DNA from: Undaria pinnatifida
Lineage: Eukaryota; Sar; Phaeophyceae; Laminariales; Alariaceae
Length of the DNA stretch: 64,000 bases
Assembly: GCA_012845835.1 (NCBI GenBank)
Contig: JABAKD010000020.1
Location: forward strand, 15,660,306 to 15,724,305
Direction: 5' to 3'
The position numbers and the translations under genes were made by a program. The notes beneath the pieces were generated by a model. The model had not been told where the DNA came from. It saw only the letters and a list, made by a program, of their open reading frames with translations, and ran no database searches. Below are positions 21,001 to 31,515 of the stretch, piece after piece (positions within the stretch are counted from its first letter, which is position 1; every line of letters begins with the position of its first letter).

Positions 21001-24000
21001 TTGAAGCCCCCCCAGTCAGACAGCAACAGGTCCCTGGCGCTTTAGGGAGAAGGGTAGGGATGCACACTGCACACTCCGCCGATAGAGGACGCATCGTTTG
21101 TGCCGCGGCCGTTTGTGAGGAGCGCGGTGTTGAGATATAGGCAGTGTTGTAGAACGTTCGCTTGTGAGAGGTGAAAGAGAAGCCGAACACTGGCCCCAGG
21201 GCACCCCGTGAGTAACGATATCGTTGGTTCACCCGCCGCCGCTAAACCTGCAACCCTGCAAAGGTGAAGGCCGCCACTGGCGACGGAGGGAAGTACCTAC
21301 TGAAGATGGACAACGAGGGACGCATGACGCACCTCTTTTGGATGACGGCATCGCAGGTTAGGGGACCCGTGGGATGGGAGGGAAGACTTGTCTCAGCGCA
21401 GTTCAAAAGATGGAAGTAGCTGTGGCAACGAGGGACAGGTGATAGATGTAGCCGTCGGCAGACGTGTTTACCCACGGACAGAATATTCCCCCCCCCACGA
21501 GAGTTGCGAAGCTGCACTACACTAGGTGAACATCTGCTGATAGCAATGGCGTGCAGTAGACCTTCCATGATCATGCAATACTCCAGGGTCCGCCTCTCTT
21601 CCTTTCTACCATCCCTTTGGCGGCTGCAGGTGGCACTCCCCATAAAGTATGGCCACGTCCTTCTCTACGACGACACCGCGGTGAAAAACATGTACAGGCT
21701 GCCGGTGGGCATCGGCGTAGTGATTGGCGGAGAGTACTTCACGCGCGTCGTCTTTCAGATGATTGCGTCGGACACCCAGACGACGACGTTCGAGTGGATG
21801 ATGAATGCGTGGAAGGAGACGCGGGGCGGGCAGGGGCCGGACGTGTTCATCCAAGACGCCGACGCTGCATGTACCTTAGCAGCGCAGAGCCGGTTTCCTG
21901 GGGCGACGATGCTCAGGTGCCAATGGCACCTGTACAAGAACGTCAGGAAGAAGCTCGGCCCCATCTTGGGGCAAGCGTATCAAGTGAGTTCGCATTTCCC
22001 TGTGTGCAGATGCGACTCGGCTTGGGTTGTTGGGTTGTTGGGGCAGACGGGGAGGTGGCGTTCCGGTACAAAACCTTTATCGTATGTTTGGCGCTTCGCG
22101 CTTCGCGTCGCGTTGCAATACCCTCGCCGAAAGCACCGGCGACGATATTTGCCGTTCGTACCAGTGCCTTAAAGTGTCGAATAAGTCGTAACGGCTGGCC
22201 TCGGGGACTGTTATCCCCAACGAACTTCCGAACAAGCTATAACCATCCGGCCCACCGCGTGGTCACCACGGACAAGCTGCAACCGCCTCCGTTATACGCT
22301 CGCCGAACATCCTCGCGTACTTGCAGCGGCTATTGTTGTTTGAGTTCAGTGTTTTCACCCGCCTACACCCAACCTATGACAACACGAAAGCGCTTGGAGA
22401 GGGACTGCTTTGGACTGAACATTCCCCCGCCACCACGCGCCCGCCGCTTCGGCCATCGTCGCTGTCTGTAACCCCACCCACTACACTCATAGGCTTTCTT
22501 CGGAGACTTCCTGAAGATGCGCGGCCGGCTGTCGGAGTCCGGGTTTGAGGAATCGTTCAAAGAGCTGGTCGACAAATACCCGAAGGCGGAGGAGTACTTG
22601 CGGCACACTCTCTACAAGGACCGTCATCGCTGGACAGCTGCTTTCTCTGTGCTGAAGTTCAGTATTTCGTCCTTCACCTCCAGCCGAGTCGAAGGTGGGC
22701 CCTTGCGTGGTCAGCATGTATCGGAGTATGCGTTGTGCTTCGGTGTTCGTCGGGGCGACCACGGCCATGTGTCCACTGCTGCATGTTGCGTGCTTGTATA
22801 CTTTTGCAGCGCCCACACTAGGAATAGCGCCGCTGGCGACCCATTTCCTCAATTCCTTTTTGCTCTGCCCTTTGGAAAGTGTGGTAGACGTCCATCGAAG
22901 TCTGTCCTATGTACTTTCTCCACTTCATGAAATGTTGTGACAGCCCACCGAACCATGTTCGGCACGCCTGCCAGCCGCGGCAGGTATCAACAAAATCATG
23001 AAGAAAGTCTGCGGCGCGATGACTTCTTTGCAAGGGGTCTTTGAGTTCTTCGAGGGAACACTCGAGGCTCAAGAAGATCGGGCGAAAATTCGCAGCGCTC
23101 GGCTCGCCCTTCCAGCTGTTGAGCTTCAGGACATTGGCGGGGTGTGGTTTGGGGAGAGGTTCATGGCCCCCATCCGTTACGGGCTTGGGCAGTGGCCGCT
23201 TAGGTTCATGACCCAAGAGATGGACGCCGCCGCCATTTTTTGTGGTGGTAACAAAGTGCTTGAGGGGGCGGAACGTTTCTCAGCACTAGGGAAACTAGAG
23301 TTCCTGGGCGACTTGATGGTAAGCGTCGAGACGGTCGCCGTCGTCGTTGAGAGCCGGCAGGGCCGAGAGATGCAGTACATAGTGTGCAGTATGGAGGATG
23401 GCAGTCACGTCTGCTCGTGCCGTACGCTGCAAGAGCTCGGTCTATGTTGTCGGCACTTTTGGCAGGCCATGCGTTTGACCCCGAAGTTCAAATTCCATGT
23501 AGGCATACACAACAGGCATTGGCTAACAGAGAATGGCCTGAGGGAACTAGAGGCTTGGCCACCAGAGTGCAAACCGCAATGGATGGTAGCGCGAAACCAC
23601 GCCGGCGCGTCCGACGAAAACCAAGTACGCGCTCCCACCGTAGCGATGGTTGACACTTGGCAAGCAATCCCAGCAATCCCGGAGAACGCCACCATAGAGT
23701 GTACTCTGCAGAGGAGGGATGCGCAGACTGGGCAAAGTAGCCAGGAACGCCGGCTCCTGTACGTTGAGATGTTGAAGAGGACCAGTGCGGCCGTGAGCTC
23801 TGGGGTGCAGCTGGTCCCCCCTGACACTCTGCGTGCCATCGTACAGACTTTCGAGAGTAGCCTCAACGCCGCGGCAAGGATTTCTTCGGGAGAGGGGGCT
23901 GTGGTTGGCAACCCACAAGCTGTGCGCCAACCAGCCGCTAGAAGTCAAGGTAGTAGGCAGCGGTCTAGCATCGAATCCGGCGGGGCACTGCTTAGGGGAC

Positions 24001-24017
24001 GCGCGCAAGGCCATTGA
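18089..24017 (+). CDS. MULE transposase (FAR1-like, MULE and SWIM domains), 9 exons
   Basis: Exons 18089-18535, 19511-19754, 20112-20167, 20403-20571, 20771-20916, 21264-21356, 21630-21983, 22493-22694 and 22984-24017 join in phase to 914 codons plus TGA. Residues 1-149 are acidic and Pro/Ala/Ser-rich. About 230-305 resembles a FAR1/WRKY-GCM1 zinc finger (GCEVK, then LDHNHPV). About 355-570 is the transposase core: YLLKMDNEGRMTHLFW, VLLYDDTA (first Asp), VFIQDADAA (second Asp), CQWHLYKNV (C2H2-type insert), and SRVEGIN, a candidate site for the third acidic residue. About 712-730 is a SWIM zinc finger (CSC-x8-CCRH). One intron uses a GC donor (after 20571). The enzyme would bind the TIRs and cut and paste the element. 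No break was found, so it may be functional. Start chosen as the first ATG, at the inner edge of the TIR. Confidence 0.88.
19240..19325 (+). other. tRNA-like 3' half (Glu-type?) in first transposase intron
   Basis: The segment has a perfect B-box, ggttcgattcc, in a T-arm ggggttcgattcccc. Ahead of it are ggttatgatcctgtcctctcac, split here as ggttatgatc + ctgtcctctcac, resembling the D-loop and CTC anticodon loop of tRNA-Glu. No matching acceptor stem is visible and a T run follows. It is best seen as a tRNA pseudogene or the head of a tRNA-derived SINE. Confidence 0.4.
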
Positions 24018-24862
24018 AAACGTTGGTGAGGTTGCCGGTTTCCTGTTCTTTCCTGTTCAGACGTGTTCGTGCACGACCACGAGGGAAGTTAAACGAAGTT
24101 GGAGGCCGATGGCATCGTGCTGCTCAGCGGATTTCGCGTTTGGTGTTGGTCGCCCCCCCCCCCCTGTGGATCTACATCCAAGGTGATGGACTGCCACATA
24201 GCGTGTTTGGGTGGATGATTTCATGTCATCGACGTCCTCAAGCGGTGTGGGGGTCATTGGATGTGATTGGATGGTGATTTTCCACCGGTGGTAAACGGGG
24301 TGTGTGATGAAGGGGGTACGAGTTGAAAGCCAGCAGACCGTTCGAAATTACCACGTTAATAAGGAGCGCCATTTAGCATTTCGGGTGATTGGTGTTGAGG
24401 TGTTGTGCTCGAGGGCACGTCTGCCGCACATCGCAAGCGCAACGAGAGGACTCGAGAACCTCATCTCCTCGAGGAACCCAGCACCTTGACGGTCCCTCCC
24501 TCCGAACATCTAGCCTTACGCATGGATCGCCATGCACGCGTGCGTTTTCACGTCTCTTTTCACGTCTCTTGGGCCCCATCTTGCCTCAACGACGATCACA
24601 ACGCAGCAGGTTTTCAATCTAAAAATACCTGAAGCCACTCGACCTTGAAACAGCAGCGCAAACCTTTGCGCGGCACGACAAGTACGGATTTATAATGCCA
24701 CTCGCAAGGCAGAAGATCAGCAAGATACCGTTCCATACCCTCGTCACACCTCGCTGCCTGTTCAACTTGCACCTGGCAGGCAAAACCTCTCCCCATCAAC
24801 GCCGCAATGACATGCGAACGTCTCTCCTTCGCAGCGGCTTCCATCCACCTCTCGTCATATTC

Positions 24863-25966
24863 TCACCCGTTATCGAGGCACCACAAAACTAAATCGACAT
24901 GCCCGGCGCCAGCGGCGTCGGCGGGTACACGCGACCAGCCGTCTACCGAAGCGCAATACAGGCAGAAGCCCCGGGAAACTAAGGGAAAGTTTGTTTTGCA
25001 CCACCGCAACATTCCCAAATGCCCGAGTCTGGCTACCATGACCAGGACGCCGTCCGGGACAAGTTGCTGGCTGCCCGTTTCAGCGCGCATGTGAGGAGGT
25101 ACTCCTGACCACCACCAAGTCAACAGTTGGGCCACCGCGCTAAACCGGCCATGTTCGACCGCTGTCCAGAACGTGTCCAAGAACAACCCTTCATATCGCC
25201 CACACATGATCATATCCTCCAGGCATAGCAGCATCTCCATGTCGCCATCTTCCGCAAACTCCAGAACTTGGTCGCGCATCCATCCCCCGCTTTCCCCGGC
25301 AGCCCCCACAAAATGCGAAAGAGACCGCACCATTTCCAAATCTCTGCTTGCTATCGCCTCTTTAAGAGGAGGGGTCACAATAGCCTCGGCCTCTACGCGC
25401 TGCTCGTCCAGAACAAATCCATTTTAGGAATGACGTAGGTCAGAGATGTCGCAGCAGTCTAGCATGGCCGCACTACCCGACTCAACGGCGACTTCTAAGG
25501 CCTTCAATCCCATCTGGTCCTTATAGCAGCCGGCAACGATCAAGAACTTCAGAACGTGAATGTGCCCGGCCTCCGCAGCAGCTGAAACACTCCATCGCCC
25601 CACTCGCCCACGTCACGTCCGTCTTTCAGTACTTCCGATTCCAGCAACAGATAGATTCAGTACTTCGATATTCCCCTCTCCTGCGGCACATTTCAGTGCT
25701 CCGTTGCCCGGCTTCCAACCTAAGCCCAACGCCTCCATCGTGCGAGGAACCGACGTCACGATAGCGGAGCTCGCGGTTTCCCGTGGTATCCCTTCGAAAA
25801 ATGTGTTTCGCCACCGCATTGAAACCCTCCCTACAAATATTGTTGTTGTTGTTCTCACATTAACTCGCATAATCACGTCCGTGGTCACAGGACAGGCTCC
25901 AGTCACTCTGGAGCTGAGGAATACCCCAGGGAAAAACACACACACAGCCCAAGGTGGTACACGCAT
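24863..25966 (-). pseudogene. Ankyrin-repeat-like protein, broken passenger gene inside MULE
   Basis: One minus-strand frame runs from 25966 to 24863 with two in-frame stops (about 25613 and 25425). It shows a string of ankyrin-like repeats of the divergent stramenopile type, for example GNGALKCAAGEGNIEVLN, SVSAAAEAGHIHVLKFLI, ALEVAVESGSAAML, FWTAVEHGRFSAVAQLL, VMVARLGHLGMLRWC and ADAAGAGHVDLVLWCL. Ankyrin repeats bind partner proteins; no enzymatic domain is present. It lies wholly between the MULE TIRs, downstream of and opposite to the transposase. This suggests a captured host gene fragment, although an older insertion into host ankyrin sequence is possible. The first ~45 codons (near 25850-25966) match a repeat also found at 56440-56560 and may not be ankyrin-derived. 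Confidence 0.65.
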
Positions 25967-26672
25967 ATATCACAGCTGACGCAATTCATGCCTCCACCAG
26001 AAACATATAAAAGTGAAATCGGGAGTCAGTCTACGATGTGCCAGGTCCAGGCCGGTGCATAACAAATATATACGCTTGCAGCTGCCGCCCGCCCACGAAG
26101 GCAATGATCTCCGCACGCAAGCACCTGAAAACAAAAATACAGTTCCAACATGGGCCAATATCATGGGTGGAAACACGGCGGGCGGGTCGTGTGGATGAAT
26201 TTGCCATGATGCCTCTATATCCAACAGGTTTTGCGAGAGGAAGGACTTAGCAGAGATTTAATATTTGCTACACAAAACGAACGTACCAGGCCTCATCACT
26301 TTTGTACAATGTAGAGTCCATACACATGATGACAAGATCTGCTTTTCCAATTTTAACTTTTCTTCAGCCCACATGATCCCACAGCAACAAGGCGTCATCC
26401 CATCGGCGACACAGCAGTCTCAGTTCACGGAGTGCACGTCGTCGAACGTGTTCTCACAGGACACACTTCTATCCTCACCTGTTCCTCTGCGGCCTCTCCT
26501 GCTGTCGCTCCTGCGGTTGCTCGTGCCGCCTCCCGATGATTCGGCCGTTGGTGCTCCTGCTGGTGCTCGGATCGCACGTCGGTGTCAGCGCTTGCACTAC
26601 GAGCCACCCTCGCGATGGCAACAGCCATCAGAGGCATGCCTGCTGTGTTTCGTCTGATTTGCGCGTGCTGCT

Positions 26673-26857
26673 TGACCCTTGTGGCGGTGTGGGGGCTGTG
26701 ATGCGTGCGGTAATCGTGCCTTGGTACTCACGCTGTGTTTCTGATTTGAAAAAGGGTTTCTGGGTGTGTGGTTCAGGTTTCTGGATGTGTGGTTCAGGAG
26801 GCGTTTTGGAGTCGTGCACTTTTTTTTTGCACGATCGTCGTGCAAAAAGGGGTTGCC
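26673..26857 (-). repeat. Right terminal inverted repeat of the MULE (185 bp)
   Basis: This is the reverse complement of the left TIR from tgacccttgtggcgg to ggggttgcc, with only a few differences including the length of the T run. It keeps the hairpin and the doubled 21-bp motif. Confidence 0.92.
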
Positions 26858-27629
26858 CTCCTTGGAGGTTGGCACATATTAATAGTCACTATCTCTCGAG
26901 TGGTTGTGCTCCTCGCGCCGCATCTGGAGGTAGTCGCACTATACAAGACCAACAGAGAAGGCCCATACTGCCGTCTGCCTCATTTCTCGGATCCGCGCGG
27001 ACGTAATTAAAATCCAAATGATAATTGTGCGGAAACTAGACTAAAAAGGTTGACCGACAGAAGCTACTACAAGTAGAGGCCCTTCTATACTCGAGATTCA
27101 CCATATACGTATTACCCCCTCAGTAAACCTGACACATATAGAGACTAGTCTATATATCCAACTGTGTCAGGAACCCCGACAAGATTGTGCCAACTTTACC
27201 TCCCGACTCCATTTCAGTATTGGACGCAGTAGTATGCAATGATCGCATTGATCGCGTCGTTTCGTATGGGGGTTTTCTAAGTGTGCGAGCTTTTCGATTT
27301 CGTGACACTCGAAAAAAATCCGTTCTATCATAGATTTCGGGATGAAGATTAGACTCGAACCCTTGACCTCACTCTCCAAAACTACCCTGGTCACCTCATG
27401 ATTCGCATTGTGAGGAAGATGGGCAAAAAAACAATCGTCGATCGGCAGAAAGTATTACGAATGGGCCTTTCTGTTTTCGAGGTTAACCGCATAGTGTTTC
27501 TTCTCGCTCTGCTGCCGTTGTAAACATTGCTGTGGTGCTGCATAACACATGGTCCTTCACGCTCAGTACTAGTGGCAGTCACGGTACAGTCTCCAGTACT
27601 ACTTGTTTTTGTGTGGAACTCCATAAAAG

Positions 27630-27850
27630 AATCCGTGGAAGCTTCCACCGCTTCCATGTAAGCTTGTCTGACTTCCATGCACGCTTCCACGAAATTCATG
27701 GAAGCTCCCGTGGAAGCTTCCATGGAAGCTTTACGGAAGCAATGAAAGCCTCCATAGATAAAAGCTTTCACGGGAGCAATGAAAGCTTCCGTGAAAGCTT
27801 TCAAGGAAGACATGGAAGCATCCACGGCAAAATAATCCGGAAGCTACCAT
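27630..27850. repeat. Short-period GGAAGCTTYCAYGGAAGC tract
   Basis: Variants of ggaagcttccatggaagc recur about 15 times in a 12-15 bp rhythm, many of them palindromic. The minus-strand frame 27391-27825 translates it as repeated EAS/MEA units. Low complexity and the lack of any domain argue against a gene. Confidence 0.7.
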
Positions 27851-28518
27851 GAACAATACAAGCACCCCAGGCAGAGAGAGACCACTGGGGCAGCAGAGAG
27901 AGCCACGGGCGTATGTATTCCATCTTCGGAGAAGCTTCACCCGACGAGTACTGTTAGAGTCGGCCAAGGTAAGGTTTTGCCCGAGGCCACAATTCTACCA
28001 GTCAGCAGTGCACTGACAGGCTGCCGGCTGCTGCGATGCATCTGGCACCAGTTTTCCCAGCCAAGGACGGTGCTTCTGCGTTATTATTATGTGTATGTTG
28101 GTGCGCCTCTGTATGTACCAGGAAATTATTTGTGTGCGTGACGCGCATGCTGTCACAAAATAAGCGTTGTACAGGAGAGGCACCGCAACAGCAAGCAGTA
28201 CAGCTGCAGGAGCCGTGTTTCCAAGTATGTCTTGTTTTGGTGCCTATAATCACGGTATATTTGTGTGTGGTTGGCGGGCAGAGGGAGATTGAGCCATGAC
28301 AGGAACCGTTTTGCGTCCAACGCAACAATAAAACACACACGGGCAGGCCTAATGCCAGGTACACAAACCACGCAGCAGTAGCAAAAGGAAGCAGCTCTTT
28401 TTTTCCACGTTGCGTGACAGTTTTGTATTCGATAGGAACAGCCCTAGTCGTACATGTCATTGGGAAGGCTGTGTGACGCCCCTTATCGACTCGTGACGCC
28501 CTCAGAATATCAAGTAAG

Positions 28519-28895
28519 TGTTATAAAACTTAGATTGGGTCAGTCATAGGTTAATCTTTTGCAAGTGGTCAAACGGACTAACGCCCCACTATTTCCTCAA
28601 CAAATGGCGTCGACGACAGGACCATGGATTGTTTTTGTCGTGGGTTCAAATCCCACTATCCACAATCATATACGTTTTCAGACCTTCCCCATGTCGAACT
28701 TGGAAAATAATCTCCCCGGTGTACCCAGGAAATGAAACCGCTTCGTGGATATTCACAGGTCCGCCCGTATGTCCGGCCGACCTGCTATCCCGCCGTTTCA
28801 GGGGGGAAGAGTGTTACAAGGCTTAGTTTGGGTAAGCTACAGGTTAACCTTTTCCAAGTGGTCAAACGGACTAATACCCCACTAATACCTCAACA
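28519..28895 (+). mobile_element. TRIM-like miniature LTR retrotransposon (candidate)
   Basis: Two 84-bp direct repeats (28519-28602 and 28812-28895), both starting TGTTA and ending CTCAACA, match at about 70 of 84 positions. The 209-bp interior begins, two bases after the first repeat, with tggcgtcgacgacagg, the TGG start and position expected of a tRNA primer-binding site. It ends with the purine run ggggggaagag directly against the second repeat, as a polypurine tract should. It also holds a tRNA T-arm-like gtgggttcaaatcccac (28638-28654 region). No coding capacity. No target duplication is visible (gtaag versus acatt), so age or misplacement of the ends must be allowed for. Confidence 0.6.
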
Positions 28896-29289
28896 ACATT
28901 AACCCCATCCCGAAGCGGAAGCTTGAAATAAGTATGAAATCTTCACGTTCATTTCCGATATCGAAGTCTCACCAATAAACATGACCCGTAATTACATACT
29001 GTAGTACCTGGTACGAGGGTAGCGTGAGCTCGTCGAACTAAGGTGCCAAAGAAGGGATATCCGGTTTTTCCCCTATCCTCTGTTGGCTATTTTCCGTGTT
29101 GAATCGCGTGGCGTCTCTTCAGTGGAGGTTGTTTTTGTTGCTGTCTCACTCCGAGCCAGTCGGTAGAAGCCACCCCAACACCGAAACAAAGTGCAAACAT
29201 ACACACGCCAACTTGAGAAAATCTTGAAGGGTTGAACCTTCCTTCCCTTATCGAAGGTTGATACCTGGTAACCAGGACTGAGCCCTATA

Positions 29290-30360
29290 CTACCTTCATC
29301 GAGGCATCTCGAAGAACCTTAGTCGTTCCCCTCGGGGAATGCCACCCCCACCCCCCGCCGGCAGTGCAATCCACTTGTTCGACAACGACACCATAGACGT
29401 CCACCTCTGGTGCATCGCCACAAAGCCAGCATCCAGCCATACAATTTACCATGTCTTACAATCGTGCAACGGCCAGCTTACACAAATAAATGCACAAAAA
29501 AGTAAACGAAGGGCACAAAGACGCAATGCACAAATACAGGATAAGAACTAGATTTGATTCCATTCCTGCCTACATCGAGGCATCTCGAAGAACGTTACAC
29601 GTTCCTCTCGGGTAATGCCACCCCCACCCCCCGATCGCAGTACAATCCACTACTCCGACAACGACACCACAGACGCCCATCTTTGGGGCATCGCCCCAAA
29701 GCCAGCATCCAGCCGTACAGGTTACCATGTTTTACAATCGAGCAATGGCCAGCTTACACAAATGCACAAATGTACACAAATTCGCAAAAACGCAACGCAC
29801 AAAAAAACAGGATTGGGCCCTTTTGTGGCAACATCCAGGCATCCCGAAGAACCATGCTCGTTCCTCATGGGTAATACCATCGTGGGCAACCCCCCGGTCG
29901 CGATAAAATCCACTGGTCCGGCAAGGACACCATAGATAGGCGCCCCCTTCTGGTGCACCGCCCCAAAGCCAGCATCCAACCATACATTTTGACATGTCTT
30001 ATAATCGTGCAACGGCCAGCTAACACAAGTTCACAAATAAATACACAACAAGCACAAATACATAGTCAATGCACAAATATAGGAGAAAAGCCAGGATTAA
30101 GGCCCTTTCTGCCAACATCGACGCATCTCGAAGAACCTTGCTCTTTTGTCTCCGGGAACGCCATCCCCACCCCCGCTGGCAGTGCAATCCACTAGTCTGA
30201 CAACGACACCATACACGCCCCTCCTGGTGCATCGCGACAAAGCCAGCATCCGGCCATACAAGTTACCGTGTTTGACAAGCGAGCAATGGTCTGCTTACAC
30301 AAATGCCCCAAAAAGTACGCAGAAGCATAAATAATGCATACAAATACAGCAGAGGTTCCA
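29290..30360. repeat. Tandem array, four copies of a ~260-285 bp unit
   Basis: Units start near 29297, 29573, 29832 and 30116 with catcgaggcatctcgaagaac. Each contains ccacccccacccccc, cgacaacgacaccatagacg, a segment around aaagccagcatcc and a closing run of acaaatacacaaa. Copies are diverged (about 75-85% by eye). Open frames within follow the period and are not genes. Confidence 0.85.
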
Positions 30361-31515
30361 CCGGGGACCTACCAATTTGATACGAGATTTCGAGTTTGAG
30401 TCGTTGACTTTGACGCCGAGCGTTGAAGAACCACGATTCACAATTATCTCTCCCCACGCGCTCCCCTCCCCGGCGGTCGTCCAAACGCAAACCCTGCCTC
30501 AAAGTTCAACCAATCCTTTATAGCCGCAATCGACTGGTGAGGTTATTCATCCTTACACATACGAAAAAATCCTTGGACATAGGAGTCGCTCATGCACCCC
30601 ACCACCTTACGCTGGTCTCTGAAAACGACGAATTGAGCTGTTTTTCATCATGTGCATTGCAGCTTCATCTACAGCTAGCTGTAGCACATTGGCAAACCTG
30701 CCGCAATTTTTTGCAGAGCATCGATGACGGGAATCCCGACGGCGCTGAGCTACCTAATCGACGGACACCAGCAGGCCAAGCTGGCGAAGAGGGTGTCCGT
30801 AGACGTTCGACTAGTCGTCCGCACATGAAGCAAAAAGCACGATAAACCTGGGACGTTATGCGAACCTAGATGGTTGCAATCGGCTAGTAACGCTCCGTTT
30901 CGATACCTTACTAAGATCGCATTCACTGTGTGTATCTATATTGCTGCTGCGTCCCTACGTACCTTCGAAGCACAAGGAGGTGTCAAAATCTGTGGTGATC
31001 TCAGCAATAAAAACCAAGTCTAGAATGATTTATTACAATCTTAACGTTCAACAAGGCGCCATAAATTCACCTCGGAATCCGACGACACCAAAAGTTTGGA
31101 TGGCAATCAAACGTGGGGAGAACACGAAAACCTAAGGATGCTAAGATACATCAGATGACTTGGAAACGCGCGAAAGCTAAGCCTTAAAACCAAAGCCATC
31201 CGAACAGGGCGGAAACAAACACACACTCTATAGTCACTGACAAAATTTTGCCAGCTATACAGAAACTCAAAACGCAGGGAGAACTTCAAACGCCAGCTAT
31301 GCGGGTTCATCGGAACTATTCAACTCGACCTCCTTCTGAATACGTTAGCCCCCAAACACCCCGAGTGTCCACTAAACTTGCCGTAATTTGCCTTGACTGG
31401 GAGTAAATCAAACCAATCTACAACGAGGTATCGGTAGACCTTAGTATGGAACGCCTGCTCCTACATCCTCCACAGCGCCTTACTGCTTGGCATGTCTCTT
31501 TCAACACCGGTAACA

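Larger units (their letters stand above)
17905..26857 (+). mobile_element. Mutator-like (MULE) DNA transposon, apparently complete
   Basis: The element is bounded by 185-bp terminal inverted repeats (17905-18089 and 26673-26857), nearly identical in opposite orientation and starting ggcaacccc. Between them lie a nine-exon transposase gene on the plus strand (18089-24017) and an ankyrin-like passenger pseudogene on the minus strand (24863-25966). Long TIRs, a MULE transposase domain and a SWIM zinc finger place it in the Mutator superfamily. A 9-11 bp target duplication is expected, but the bases next to the TIRs (left tctacgtt, right ctccttgg) are not clearly identical. Confidence 0.9.
26858..31515. 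other. Repeat-rich intergenic stretch
   Basis: Between the MULE and the receptor gene I see only repeats: a GGAAGC-rich low-complexity tract (27630-27850), a TRIM-like element (28519-28895) and a four-copy tandem array (29290-30360). The open frames here follow these repeats. The 3' UTR of the receptor gene must lie just left of 31516. Confidence 0.55.

Noticed and set aside
21617..22471. 284-codon plus-strand frame over the transposase core
   Set aside because: Out of frame with the MULE motifs; the true exon is 21630-21983 in another frame.
27330..27400. Minus-strand tRNA-like piece (ggttcgagtct)
   Set aside because: The B-box-like string is imperfect, the T-stem does not pair and no acceptor stem is visible.
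29290..30360. CRISPR-like regular repeats
   Set aside because: Units are ~275 bp, diverged and not separated by unique spacers; the genome is eukaryotic.
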